Shown here piece by piece: positions 1 to 10,210 of a stretch of 64,000 nt of DNA. How positions within the stretch are numbered: the stretch's first letter is position 1; the number at the start of each line of letters is the position of its first letter. A program made the translations under genes and the position numbers. The stretch is from Ignavigranum ruoffiae (GTDB taxonomy: Bacteria; Bacillota; Bacilli; Lactobacillales; Aerococcaceae), in assembly GCF_900110675.1 (NCBI RefSeq), contig NZ_FOEN01000009.1, positions 20,258 through 84,257 of the forward strand, in the 5' to 3' direction. A model generated the notes under the pieces. That model saw nothing but the letters and a program-made list of their open reading frames with translations, had not been told where the DNA came from and did not search any database.

Positions 1-957
1 ATCCGAAGTAATCGCAAAGGATCCATTCATGACCCCTTCTGCTGCCCGTGTTTCTTCCATCGTGTAGAATTCTGGATGCATCAAGCCTTCAGCTAATAAA
101 TTTCGGACATAGGCTACTCGCTTTTCAGCATAGTCAGTCATTGATTCATGCTTAACTTGGTCGCCATCTTTCCAGAACTTCTCACCGCCAGCACCTTCCC
201 AAACTAAGTCATTGTAGATGAACGGACGTTCAGAACCGCCCCATACAGTAGGTCCTAAAGGTACCACTGGACTCCCATTATCATCTTTGAAGTCGCCTTC
301 TTTGATTTTGATTAATAAATCTTTCAATTGTTCGGTAGTATTAATTTCTTGAGGATTAATACCTAATTGCTCAGCGATATCACGGCGAATATAAGGTCCA
401 CCAATTTGTTTGGTACCAGGGTCAGCAGGATTTTGATCAATGGCCATATGGACCAGATAGGTCGCCCCATCTTGATCTTCCCGCATCATAATGTTCTCTT
501 TAGTGTCACGAGGTAAATAACCTTCTTCAAAATATTTGCTGTAAGTCTTACTTTCTTTTAAATACGGAGCGATATCATGGAACATGCCTTCATTAGCTGC
601 TTGTAAGAGTAAAGGAAACTCAGGACGACCAGAATGATTCAAATAGAAAGCGATAAAATCAGGCATATCACCGGCAGCAAGACCCGCTGCTAAAGCTTGG
701 GTTGAATCCTCAGAAGTGACTGTCTCTAATTTCAAGGTAATTCCAGTTCTTTGTTTAATATATTCGGCGATTTCTGGTGACATCGTGTCAACTCCAGCAT
801 CTCCCGCTGATTGGAAGATTAGGCCAGTAATTTCACGATCGGCAATAAAAGCATCTGATTGTTCTTCCGCTTGACCTACTACACTACTGCCACTTGCCAT
901 ACTCGTCATAGCTGTTAAAACCATAAAACTTTTCTTCAATATTTGTTTGATTGACAT
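1..957 (-). CDS. Extracellular sugar-binding protein of an LplA-type ABC transporter (3' end cut by window)
   Basis: The gene starts with ATG at 957 behind an AAGGAGTGG ribosome site and runs off the left edge, giving 319 codons. The N-terminus is a signal peptide (KK followed by a hydrophobic run, cleavage probably after GQA near residue 31). The rest looks like a family 1 solute-binding protein of the large LplA/YtcQ type that serves oligosaccharide importers. It would capture the ligand outside the membrane and hand it to the permease encoded upstream. No cysteine is present in the signal region, so it lacks the lipobox usual for Gram-positive binding proteins. The exact substrate cannot be read from the sequence. 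The C-terminus and probably a second permease lie outside the window. Confidence 0.85.
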   Translation of the reverse strand, partial: MSIKQILKKSFMVLTAMTSMASGSSVVGQAEEQSDAFIADREITGLIFQSAGDAGVDTMSPEIAEYIKQRTGITLKLETVTSEDSTQALAAGLAAGDMPDFIAFYLNHSGRPEFPLLLQAANEGMFHDIAPYLKESKTYSKYFEEGYLPRDTKENIMMREDQDGATYLVHMAIDQNPADPGTKQIGGPYIRRDIAEQLGINPQEINTTEQLKDLLIKIKEGDFKDDNGSPVVPLGPTVWGGSERPFIYNDLVWEGAGGEKFWKDGDQVKHESMTDYAEKRVAYVRNLLAEGLMHPEFYTMEETRAAEGVMNGSFAITSD

Positions 958-986
958 GTTTCCACTCCTTATTAATTGATTGAGAT

Positions 987-1997
987 TTACCATACGGCAT
1001 TGTCTCCATATTTATCAGCAAGTTTATTAACTATCAGGGTCAAGACCAATCCAACCACACCCTGCATTAAACCTACTGCTGCAGCAGGTCCATATTTGGC
1101 CTGCTCTAAACCTGTCTTAACGATATAGGTATCAATTGTTTCCGAAACGGTAAAGTTCCCCGGATTCTGCATCAGATAAATTTGATCGAAGCCGGCGGTT
1201 AAGATTCCCCCTAAAGACAGAATAAAGAGAATCATAATCGTACCGCGGATACTTGGTAGAGTAATATTCAATGTTTGTTTCCACCGACTCGCCCCATCGA
1301 TAGCCGCCGCTTCATAAAGCGAAGGGGAAATGCCCATGATTGCGGCGAAATATATAATGGAATCCCAACCGATATTCTTCCATAGATAGGAGAAGAAGAC
1401 TGCGGGATAGAAGAAGGCATTCTCCATCATCCAGAAAGTAGAACCATCATTAATCTTGAGGGCCTTCAGTGCTAGATTAATCAAACCTGTATTGGGCGCG
1501 AATAAGCGATTCAAAATCCCAATGACCACGACCCATGAAATAAAATAAGGCAGATAAGAAATGCTTTGGTAGAAGCTTCTTAATTTAGGTCGACGCGTTT
1601 CATTGAAAATTAAAGCTAAAGCAATCGGGAAAGGTAAATAGATAAACAGTTTGATGGCTGAAATCACTAAAGTGTTACGGACATACATCCAAGCTTCCCG
1701 ATTCTTGAAGAAGGCTTGGAAATATTTTAGACCGACCCAATCTTTACCATACATCCCTGAGGTAAAGGTAAACTTTCGAAAAGCGATTAGAATCCCGGTC
1801 ATTGGCCAATATGAGAACACCAAGAAGAAAATCAAAGCAGGCAAGAGCATCAAATAAAAAACGCGATACTTACGCCATACTTGTTTAAAGCTGCGACGAT
1901 GTGGCTTGAAATTTGGATCTGGGGTCTGGCTACTTTCCACTTTTTGCTTAGGGAGCAAATTGCCTAGTGACAGCCATTGATTCTTCTCACGTTGCAT
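987..1997 (-). CDS. ABC sugar transporter permease, LplB-like
   Basis: This is an integral membrane component of a binding-protein-dependent importer, 336 aa with about six membrane segments. The cytoplasmic coupling motif EAAAIDG lies at residues 229-235 and matches the EAA loop of this permease family. ATG 1997 is preferred over the adjacent GTG at 2000 because GGGAG stands nine bases upstream. The gene overlaps the end of the ATPase gene by 11 bases and is followed after 29 bases by the binding-protein gene, so the three are one operon. Importers of this class usually work with two different permeases; the second is not visible and may follow the binding-protein gene outside the window. 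Confidence 0.9.
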   Translation of the reverse strand: MQREKNQWLSLGNLLPKQKVESSQTPDPNFKPHRRSFKQVWRKYRVFYLMLLPALIFFLVFSYWPMTGILIAFRKFTFTSGMYGKDWVGLKYFQAFFKNREAWMYVRNTLVISAIKLFIYLPFPIALALIFNETRRPKLRSFYQSISYLPYFISWVVVIGILNRLFAPNTGLINLALKALKINDGSTFWMMENAFFYPAVFFSYLWKNIGWDSIIYFAAIMGISPSLYEAAAIDGASRWKQTLNITLPSIRGTIMILFILSLGGILTAGFDQIYLMQNPGNFTVSETIDTYIVKTGLEQAKYGPAAAVGLMQGVVGLVLTLIVNKLADKYGDNAVW

Positions 1998-3141
1998 CAC
2001 TCATGCTCCCTTCCTCTGTTAATTGCGAATCTGTATTTCGATGAAGTTCAATTCGCTCTTGGCTCTGCGGATCAAAGAAATGGATATACTGGCGATCAAA
2101 ACATAATTCTAGCTGTTGACCCGCTTGGAAAGGATCCATGGTAAATAATTTACAAATCAGCGGCTGATCTAATAAATGGAAGTGAATTAAAGTCTCACTG
2201 CCTAACATCTCAGCTAAATCGACCTCGATCTTAAATTTATTGGCTTGATCGCTCGGAGCTGCCTGGTCTGCTAAGAGAATATTCTCTGGTCGCACTCCCA
2301 AAATAACCTCCTTATTAAGATATCCCACCTCAATCAATGCATCCAATAGGTCATGATCAATGGCTAGGACTTGGTCATCTTTGACTAATCCTTCGGCGCA
2401 GACTGTCAACGGAATGAAATTCATCGCCGGCGATCCCATAAATCCAGCTACAAATAAATTATTGGGATGTAAATACACCTGACGAGGCGTGCCCACTTGT
2501 TGAATGAAACCTTGATTCATAATCACAATCCGATCCGCCATGGTCATCGCTTCAACTTGATCGTGGGTTACATAGACGGTGGTAATTCCTAATTTACGGG
2601 TTAACTGAATAATTTCAGCTCGGGTTTGCCCCCGTAATTTAGCGTCTAAGTTAGAGAGCGGTTCATCCATTAAGAAGACTTTGGGCTGGCGTACAATCGC
2701 TCGACCTAAGGCGACCCGCTGACGTTGACCCCCTGAGAGTTCTTTCGGTAGACGATCAAGTAAATCAGTCAACCCGATAATTTCAGCGACTTCTTTAACC
2801 CGTTGATGAATGGTCTCGTTTTTAATCTTTTTCATTTTTAAACCAAAAGCCATATTCTCACGGACAGTCATATGAGGATAGAGGGCATAATTCTGGAACA
2901 CCATCGCAATATCGCGATCTTTTGGATGGAGATCATTTTGAACTTGGCCATCCATGGTAATGGTCCCCGCCGTAATATCTTCTAGGCCGGCAATCATCCG
3001 TAAAGTGGTTGACTTTCCACAACCTGAAGGCCCGACCAAGACGATAAATTCTTGATCTTCAATTTCTAAATTAAAATCTGTTACCGCTCGTACCGCTTCA
3101 CTATAATCTTTATACAAATGTTCAATACTTATCTTTGCCAA
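1987..3141 (-). CDS. Carbohydrate ABC transporter ATPase (MsmK/UgpC/MalK family)
   Basis: This ATPase of 384 aa energises sugar import. Walker A (GPSGCGKST) is at residues 37-45, the LSGGQ signature at 135-139 and Walker B (VFLMDE) at 155-160. The C-terminal third is the MalK-like regulatory domain. The longer open frame begins at 3222, but the real start is most likely TTG at 3141, because GGAGGG lies five bases upstream and the encoded AKISIEHLYKDY is the usual family N-terminus. It heads the operon. LplA/LplB-type importers often rely on a shared ATPase encoded elsewhere, so a dedicated ATPase as first gene is a small oddity. Confidence 0.9.
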   Translation of the reverse strand: MAKISIEHLYKDYSEAVRAVTDFNLEIEDQEFIVLVGPSGCGKSTTLRMIAGLEDITAGTITMDGQVQNDLHPKDRDIAMVFQNYALYPHMTVRENMAFGLKMKKIKNETIHQRVKEVAEIIGLTDLLDRLPKELSGGQRQRVALGRAIVRQPKVFLMDEPLSNLDAKLRGQTRAEIIQLTRKLGITTVYVTHDQVEAMTMADRIVIMNQGFIQQVGTPRQVYLHPNNLFVAGFMGSPAMNFIPLTVCAEGLVKDDQVLAIDHDLLDALIEVGYLNKEVILGVRPENILLADQAAPSDQANKFKIEVDLAEMLGSETLIHFHLLDQPLICKLFTMDPFQAGQQLELCFDRQYIHFFDPQSQERIELHRNTDSQLTEEGSMSDAT

Positions 3142-3227
3142 GCTAACCCTCCGTCGGCCAAATTCTGTATTTTTTCTTTGTTTGACCTTTATTTCTTTTT
3201 TGTTTACACAAAGAGTATACAAAACAA

Positions 3228-3256
3228 ATATTAAATAAACGTAAATCTATTGTAAA
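3228..3256 (-). promoter_or_regulatory. Promoter of the sugar ABC operon
   Basis: On the minus strand a TTTACA -35 box (3251-3256) and a TAATAT -10 box (3228-3233) are separated by 17 bases. Transcription would start near 3221, leaving a leader of about 80 bases before the TTG start at 3141. No clear catabolite-control site was recognised. Confidence 0.55.
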
Positions 3257-3424
3257 TTTTCAAAAAGTTTTATTAACTTTGTAAATTTTATGTAAAGGCG
3301 TCTTACTTCAAAATAACCTAGCACGACCCATCGTGGTAAAACGTGCCTTTTAATGGTTCTATAATTCAGTCTTCTGCAAATTTTCTCGGTTGGAAACTTG
3401 CTATCCGTTCTTACTTTTGCTCGC
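3257..3424. other. Intergenic stretch with a small ambiguous inverted repeat
   Basis: No gene is seen between the ABC promoter and the groEL terminator. The stretch is AT-rich near the promoter. It holds two mutually exclusive short pairings, CACGA 3322-3326 with TCGTG 3331-3335, and GCACG 3321-3325 with CGTGC 3342-3346. They lie upstream of the likely promoter, so they are more likely to be a protein-binding palindrome or chance than an RNA switch. Confidence 0.3.
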
Positions 3425-3464
3425 AAAAAAAAGACTAAACAGAATCAATCTGCTTAGTCTTTGG
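3425..3464 (-). terminator. Terminator of groESL
   Basis: On the minus strand a stem AAAGACTAAGCAGA pairs with TCTGTTTAGTCTTT around a short loop and is followed directly by a run of T. It stands about 50 bases after the groEL stop codon. Confidence 0.85.
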
Positions 3465-3515
3465 CACTAAGTGTCTATCTTGCTTAAATCATCAAGATAA
3501 AACTTATTTATTTTA

Positions 3516-5144
<1,629 letters not shown>

Positions 5145-5176
5145 TTAATTCAGTATTCTGTTGATAATCTGTTTGA

Positions 5177-5443
5177 TTAGTCAATCACAGCAAGTAAATC
5201 TTTTAATTCTGCGATTAAGTATTTTTCTTCTTGGTATTCAATTTCTGATCCAGCATAAGATTTAAAGTAAACTTGGTCCCCTACTTTAACCCCGTCTTCA
5301 GCTTCTACTTCTGGACCAACGGCGATTACTTCGCCATATTGTTCTTTTTCTTTAGATGAAGCAGGTAGGACGAAGCCGCTAGCTGTGGTTTCTTCTGTTT
5401 CAGCCACTTTAATGATTACACGTTTTCCTAAGGGTTTTAACAT
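5177..5443 (-). CDS. groES: Co-chaperonin GroES
   Basis: This is the heptameric lid of the GroEL chamber, 88 aa. It begins LKPLGKRVIIKV, has the mobile-loop region around residues 20-33 and ends with the typical DLLAVI. It is a little shorter than the usual 94 residues but has no internal break. It is the first gene of the groESL operon, with a CIRCE operator and promoter directly upstream. Confidence 0.98.
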   Translation of the reverse strand: MLKPLGKRVIIKVAETEETTASGFVLPASSKEKEQYGEVIAVGPEVEAEDGVKVGDQVYFKSYAGSEIEYQEEKYLIAELKDLLAVID

Positions 5444-5476
5444 TTACAATAACCTCCAATGATTGATAATTTTTCT

Positions 5477-5503
5477 TTAGCACTCTTTGACATTGAGTGC
5501 TAA
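5477..5503 (-). promoter_or_regulatory. CIRCE operator (HrcA binding site) of groESL
   Basis: A perfect CIRCE inverted repeat is present: TTAGCACTC, nine spacer bases, GAGTGCTAA. It lies 34 bases upstream of groES and just downstream of the -10 box, which is the usual place for repression by HrcA. No hrcA gene is present in the window. Confidence 0.97.
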
Positions 5504-5515
5504 ATCTATGCTTCT

Positions 5516-5544
5516 ATAATAGTCTAATTAGGTCAAGATTGCAA
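5516..5544 (-). promoter_or_regulatory. groESL promoter
   Basis: On the minus strand TTGCAA (5539-5544) and TATTAT (5516-5521) are spaced 17 bases apart. The expected transcription start falls at the edge of the CIRCE element, consistent with HrcA blocking the promoter. Confidence 0.65.
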
Positions 5545-5564
5545 GCCATAACCTCTAAATAAAT

Positions 5565-5586
5565 AAAAAAACGGGCCTAAGCCCGT
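5565..5586 (-). terminator. Terminator of rex
   Basis: On the minus strand ACGGGCTTAGGCCCGT forms a short GC-rich hairpin followed by seven T residues, ten bases after the rex stop codon. It separates rex from the groESL promoter. Confidence 0.9.
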
Positions 5587-5595
5587 CGGTTAACA

Positions 5596-6228
5596 TTATT
5601 GAGATAAATCACTTTCGATAAAATAAATCAAGGTTTGCAACTCATTGGTTAAGTCCACATTCTGCACATGAACACCGGCTGGAACTTCAAAGCGCAAAGG
5701 AGTAAAATTCAGAATTCCTTTGATGCCACTTTTAATTAAGCGATCAACCACATCATGAGCGGACTCCTCCGGAACGGTTATAATCATCACATCAAGTTGT
5801 TGTTGTTCCATTTGATATTCAATATCATCCATCGAATACACTGGTACCCCAGATTGAATCGTTCCGACAATCTCCTCACGAACATCAAAGGCCGCACCAA
5901 TCCGAATATTAGAACTCTTCCTAAAATTATAATTCAATAAAGCATGACCTAGATTCCCCACGCCAATCAGGCCGACATTGGTCAAGCGGTCTTGACTCAG
6001 AATCTTCGTGAAAAACTGTAACAAGTATTCCACATCATAGCCATAGCCTCGTTTACCTAAAGCACCAAAGTATGAAAAATCACGCCGAATGGTCGCACTA
6101 TCTACTTTAACCGCCGCACTTAATTCTGTGGATGATACTCGATCAATATCTGCATCATGCAAATACTGTAAATAACGACGATAAATAGGTAGACGCAATG
6201 CGGTAGCTCTCGGTATGTTCTGTTGCAT
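5596..6228 (-). CDS. rex: Redox-sensing transcriptional repressor Rex
   Basis: Rex reads the NADH/NAD+ ratio and represses fermentation and respiration genes when NADH is low. The protein is 210 aa, with an N-terminal winged helix (recognition region near 36-50, [12 protein letters not shown]) and a Rossmann domain with GVGNLG at 89-94. An upstream in-frame ATG at 6267 exists, but it lies directly behind an extended -10 box (TGCTATACT), so it would sit at or before the transcript start. ATG 6228 has GGAG eight bases upstream and gives the family N-terminus [10 protein letters not shown]. As in B. subtilis, the gene stands next to groES and an ABC-F gene. Confidence 0.97.
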   Translation of the reverse strand: MQQNIPRATALRLPIYRRYLQYLHDADIDRVSSTELSAAVKVDSATIRRDFSYFGALGKRGYGYDVEYLLQFFTKILSQDRLTNVGLIGVGNLGHALLNYNFRKSSNIRIGAAFDVREEIVGTIQSGVPVYSMDDIEYQMEQQQLDVMIITVPEESAHDVVDRLIKSGIKGILNFTPLRFEVPAGVHVQNVDLTNELQTLIYFIESDLSQ

Positions 6229-6398
6229 TTGCGACACTCCAATCTCTATTATCCTTTTAACTTCCATAGTATAGCAGATAATTTCTTGGATTGCGACAGT
6301 TGCTCCCTAAGTTTGTGAATTCTTCTCAAAGTCGTTCGCTTTTAACATATTAGCTATTGTAGCTTTTTAACCGAGAAATATAAAGGCTCTAAGCTTTT

Positions 6399-6427
6399 TT
6401 GCGAGCTTAAATCGCTCATGCTATAAT
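6399..6427 (+). promoter_or_regulatory. Promoter of the ABC-F gene
   Basis: TTGCGA (6399-6404) and TATAAT (6422-6427) are separated by 17 bases, and TG before the -10 box gives an extended -10. The start codon follows 34 bases after the -10 box. The region is shared with the divergent rex promoter. Confidence 0.8.
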
Positions 6428-6460
6428 GAAGCGACAACCATTGGGAAGTAGGAGAAAATC

Positions 6461-8434
6461 ATGATTCTATTGCAAGCGAATAATGTGGCACGTCGTTTCG
6501 CTGATGTGACCTTATATGAGCAGGTAAATTTTAATATTCAAAGTGGCGACCGGGTGGCCTTGGTCGGTCGTAATGGAACAGGTAAGTCTACATTAATTGA
6601 ACAGATTATGGGACAAGAACCCCTCTCAGAAGGTGAGATTACCACCGCTAAGAATTTACGGATTGGCTATTTGGAACAACATGTGGCGATCAATTCTGAT
6701 CGGACCATTTGGGATGAGATGATGTCGGTCTTCAAAGACCGGTTAGCTTTAAGAGACGAGGCCGAAACACTGGCGAATCAACTGGCTGATTTAGCAGACC
6801 GAACCCACAGTCCAGAATATCAGCAAACTTTAGCCCACTATGATCAGATCCAAGAACAGATGATTCAAAATAATGTCTACGCGATTGAATCTGATATCCG
6901 TACGGTCTTACATGGTTTTAAATTCTATGAAGAAGACTATAAAAGACCGGTTAATTCGTTGTCCGGTGGCCAGAAAACTCGTCTAGCTTTGGCCCGGACT
7001 TTATTGACGGATTATGACTTGCTCATCTTAGATGAACCTACCAACCATTTGGATATGGAGACCTTAGCTTGGCTAGAGAATTATTTGATGTCTTATCGGG
7101 GAGCCTTGTTACTTGTCTCCCATGACCGCTATTTCCTGAATAAAGTGGCTCAGCAAGTCGTTGAACTGCGGCATCAAACCCTCCATACCTATGCGGGAAA
7201 TTATGATTATTATTTAAAAGAAAAAGCCTTACGCCAACAACAAGAACAACAAGCCTATGATAAGCAACAAGAGGAAATCGCCAAATTAGAAGATTTTATC
7301 CAAAAAAATATCACCCGGGCATCGACCACCAAGCGTGCTCAAAGTCGGCGCAAACGCCTCGAAAAGATGGAACGAATTGAAAAACCCTTACAAGATCAAC
7401 AAGCGCCAAGAATTCAATTCTCAGCTGCCAAAGAAAGTGGCCAGCGAGTAATTGGTGTCAATAATCTAGCCATCGGTTATTCGGCGAGCGAGGCCCCCTT
7501 AGCCCGCTACCTTAACCTAGAATTAGGACGTCAAGAAGCCATTGCCATTGTCGGTCCTAACGGCGTCGGTAAAACCACCTTGTTAAAGACGATCTTGGGA
7601 CAATTGCCTGCCCTAGCGGGTGATATTCGCTTAGGCAGCAACGTGCAAATAGGCTATTATGACCAAAATGTCAACCAGCTCGACCCTAATCTCACCGTAT
7701 TGGAAACCTTGTGGCAGGCTCATGACTTAACCGATGAATGGCAAATTCGCTCGATATTAGGTTCCTTCTTATTCTCAGGGGAAACGGTAGAAAAGAAAGT
7801 CGGTTTACTTTCCGGAGGGGAGAAGGCGCGTCTAAGTTTAGCCCTATTAGCCACCAACCATGATAATACCCTCTTATTGGACGAACCGACCAACCACTTA
7901 GATATCGATAGCAAAGAAGTCTTGGAAGATGCTTTAATCAACTATGATGGTAGCTTGCTCTTTGTCTCCCATGACCGCTATTTTATCAATCGGATTGCTA
8001 ACAAGGTCCTAGAAATTCACCCAGAAGGCGCGGACCTCTACTTGGGTGATTACGATTATTACCAAGCCAAGAAAGCTGAACTCTTACAAATTGCTGCCGC
8101 CCAAGAGGCTAATCAAGAAGATTTAATGCAGACGAAAGCTGCACCGATGAGTCAAAACCAGCGTAGTTATGAAGATTCCAAGTTACTCCGCCAACAATTA
8201 CGCAAATTAGAAAAACAAGTCGAAGATAGCTGGCAAAGCAATGAAGCACTCGAGCTTGAATTAGAACAAATTGAAGCCAAGATGGCTGAGTTGGCACAGA
8301 CTAACGATAGTCAAGCCTTAGCTCAACAACATAAAGAACAACTGCGGGTCCAAGCTGCCATTGACCAAGCTGTGCAAGCCTGGGAAGAAGCTGCCCTGAA
8401 CCTAGAAGCTTTTAAAGAAGAGCATGAGCTTTAA
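6461..8434 (+). CDS. ABC-F family ribosome-associated ATPase (YdiF-like)
   Basis: This soluble protein of 657 aa carries two ABC cassettes and no membrane domain, the hallmark of ABC-F translation factors that act at the ribosomal E site. Walker A motifs are GRNGTGKST (36-44) and GPNGVGKTT in the second half, each followed by LSGG and by LLLDEPTNHLD-type Walker B motifs. The linker between cassettes is rich in Gln, Lys and Arg, and there is a charged coiled-coil tail after about residue 560. The position beside rex and the tsaD genes matches ydiF of B. subtilis. Whether it confers antibiotic protection or only assists translation cannot be told. Confidence 0.93.
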   Translation: MILLQANNVARRFADVTLYEQVNFNIQSGDRVALVGRNGTGKSTLIEQIMGQEPLSEGEITTAKNLRIGYLEQHVAINSDRTIWDEMMSVFKDRLALRDEAETLANQLADLADRTHSPEYQQTLAHYDQIQEQMIQNNVYAIESDIRTVLHGFKFYEEDYKRPVNSLSGGQKTRLALARTLLTDYDLLILDEPTNHLDMETLAWLENYLMSYRGALLLVSHDRYFLNKVAQQVVELRHQTLHTYAGNYDYYLKEKALRQQQEQQAYDKQQEEIAKLEDFIQKNITRASTTKRAQSRRKRLEKMERIEKPLQDQQAPRIQFSAAKESGQRVIGVNNLAIGYSASEAPLARYLNLELGRQEAIAIVGPNGVGKTTLLKTILGQLPALAGDIRLGSNVQIGYYDQNVNQLDPNLTVLETLWQAHDLTDEWQIRSILGSFLFSGETVEKKVGLLSGGEKARLSLALLATNHDNTLLLDEPTNHLDIDSKEVLEDALINYDGSLLFVSHDRYFINRIANKVLEIHPEGADLYLGDYDYYQAKKAELLQIAAAQEANQEDLMQTKAAPMSQNQRSYEDSKLLRQQLRKLEKQVEDSWQSNEALELELEQIEAKMAELAQTNDSQALAQQHKEQLRVQAAIDQAVQAWEEAALNLEAFKEEHEL

Positions 8435-8502
8435 TCCTTAATCAATAAAGTGTAGAGATCTTCTTGATTGATTTACTATCCAGATCCCTGGCTAATCACA
8501 AT

Positions 8503-8639
8503 AAACCGAATATTTACCCAGCAAAAAGGACCCACGAGCATTACAACTTGGTAATTGTTCGCCAAGTAATCTCTAGAGGGTCCTATTCTGAAAGTCAGCT
8601 ATTCATGCTTGACTTCAATTGGGTAATATTCGGTTTTTT
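8503..8639. repeat. Long cloverleaf-like inverted repeat, copy 1
   Basis: Outer arms AAACCGAATATTTACCCA (8503-8520) and TGGGTAATATTCGGTTT (8620-8636) are complementary apart from one extra base. Inside are two separate hairpins, GGACCC/GGGTCC (8528-8533 with 8578-8583, enclosing CTTGG/CCAAG) and GAAAGTCA/TTGACTTC (8590-8597 with 8609-8616). A run of T follows the right arm. The element lies between the 3' ends of the convergent ABC-F and tsaD genes, so it could end transcription from the left. A second copy with nearly the same outer arms but different inner stems is at 42211. A 68-codon open frame across it is not a credible gene. Confidence 0.7.
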
Positions 8640-8751
8640 AAATTTCTTTGCCATCAAGAATAACGATTAACGAATGATTTCAGTCTGATTCAGCGAGTAA
8701 AATAAACCGCTAGGATTATGACTGAGCCATATTTTACTTAAGTTTAACTAG

Positions 8752-9759
8752 CTACAGATCTAAGCCAGGTTGAGCGTTCAAATCTAATTCAACAAATCTG
8801 CCTTGTTGATACAAGCTATAGGCCGCTGCTCCGATCATCGCGGCATTATCACCGCAGAGACTAAAATCAGGAATGAGTAGGGCTAAGTCAGGATGCTTCT
8901 GGGCTAAAGTCTGAGCAAGTTGTTGACGCAAGGCTGAATTAGCAGCGACTCCGCCCGCCAATATGAATTGACGAACTTGTGGGTAACGATCCAGAGCCCG
9001 CATTGATTTGTCCACTAAGATTTCAACCGCGGCTTGTTGAAAAGAGCAGGCCAAGTTGGCTGTGTCAATCTTTTCGCCACGTTGCTGTGCATTATGCACT
9101 AGGTTCATCACTGCCGATTTCATGCCCGAAAATGAGAAATCAAGATTATCCTCTTGAAGCATGGCTCGTGGAATCGCATAGGTGTCCTGACCTTGGTGGG
9201 CCAATTGATCTAAATACTTTCCTGCTGGATAGGGCAAATCCAAAATCCGCCCCACCTTGTCATAGGCTTCACCTACGGCATCGTCTTGGGTCTCGCCGAC
9301 AACTTGAAAATCGCCATCATCAGCCATATAAACTAATTCGGTGTGTCCACCAGAAACTATTAAGGCCAACAAAGGAAATTCAAGCGCTTGAGAGAGTTGA
9401 TTGGCATAGATATGGCCCGCCAAATGATTCACTGCAATTAAAGGTTTATGGTAAACAAATGCCAAAGTTTTGGCAGCTGTGACTCCTACCAAGAGGGCGC
9501 CGACTAAACCAGGTCCGTAGGTCACAGCAATCGCATCAATCTGATCCATTTCAACCCCAGCTTGGTCGAGGGCCATTTGATAGACTTGACTGATCTGTTC
9601 CACATGATGACGACTGGCAACTTCCGGCACCACACCGCCAAAGCGCATATGACTCTTCACTTGCGAAGCGATAACATTGGACCGAATGAATCGACCGTCT
9701 TCCACGACGGCGACACTGGTTTCATCACAAGATGATTCAAAAGCTAAGATTAAAGTCAC
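8752..9759 (-). CDS. tsaD: tRNA N6-adenosine threonylcarbamoyltransferase TsaD
   Basis: TsaD transfers the threonylcarbamoyl group to A37 of tRNAs that read ANN codons (t6A). The protein is 335 aa with the ASKHA fold, the metal ligands in HLAGH (residues 112-116) and the N-terminal FESSCDET segment. The start is GTG at 9759 with GGAGGT six bases upstream; that ribosome site lies inside the last codons of rimI. It is the last gene of the proS-tsaB-GNAT-rimI-tsaD operon. Its partner TsaB is encoded three genes upstream; TsaE and TsaC are not in the window. Confidence 0.98.
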   Translation of the reverse strand: MTLILAFESSCDETSVAVVEDGRFIRSNVIASQVKSHMRFGGVVPEVASRHHVEQISQVYQMALDQAGVEMDQIDAIAVTYGPGLVGALLVGVTAAKTLAFVYHKPLIAVNHLAGHIYANQLSQALEFPLLALIVSGGHTELVYMADDGDFQVVGETQDDAVGEAYDKVGRILDLPYPAGKYLDQLAHQGQDTYAIPRAMLQEDNLDFSFSGMKSAVMNLVHNAQQRGEKIDTANLACSFQQAAVEILVDKSMRALDRYPQVRQFILAGGVAANSALRQQLAQTLAQKHPDLALLIPDFSLCGDNAAMIGAAAYSLYQQGRFVELDLNAQPGLDL

Positions 9760-9763
9760 TCAC

Positions 9764-10210
9764 TTACCTCCTTTCCCAAATCATTATAAAAGCATCTTCT
9801 CGAGGCTGCTGATAATAATCTAGCCGACTTCCCCTTAATTCAAATGCCGATTGTTGATATAAATTAATGGCCGAGCGATTTGATACCCGAACTTCCAGAT
9901 AGATCACTTGAATACTGTCAATCCTTTGCAAGGCTGCAATCAGTCGCTGACCATACCCTTGCTTCCGCCATTCAGGACGAACATAAATCTGAATTAAATC
10001 GGCTTGGTCGAAGATTTGACGATAGCTTAGATAGGCTATCATCTTTCTTTCTTTTTCAATGACGATGAATTGGGTCTGTTCTGAAGCTAATTCGGTGATA
10101 ATTAAGGCAGGAGACCAAGCAAATCCTTCTTCAATTAATTTTGCCAATTGCCGTCTTTGACGACGACTAAGATCTTGACTTGAAAGATGTAATAATTTTA
10201 TTTCTGACAT
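9764..10210 (-). CDS. rimI: GNAT N-acetyltransferase, RimI family
   Basis: This is a 148-aa GNAT protein with the acetyl-CoA loop RKQGYGQRL and the C-terminal NLYQQSAFE motif typical of ribosomal-protein-alanine acetyltransferases. RimI genes are regularly located between tsaB and tsaD, as here. It overlaps the preceding GNAT gene by 13 bases and ends four bases before tsaD, so translation is probably coupled. Which of the two tandem GNAT genes is the functional RimI cannot be decided from sequence; both carry the motif. Confidence 0.85.
   Translation of the reverse strand: MSEIKLLHLSSQDLSRRQRRQLAKLIEEGFAWSPALIITELASEQTQFIVIEKERKMIAYLSYRQIFDQADLIQIYVRPEWRKQGYGQRLIAALQRIDSIQVIYLEVRVSNRSAINLYQQSAFELRGSRLDYYQQPREDAFIMIWERR

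Noticed and set aside
3321..3346. RNA switch in the leader of the sugar ABC operon
   Set aside because: The pairing lies upstream of the likely transcript start, so it would not be in the leader.
8464..8670. 68-codon open frame on the plus strand
   Set aside because: It lies across the cloverleaf repeat, has no ribosome site and no protein-like composition.
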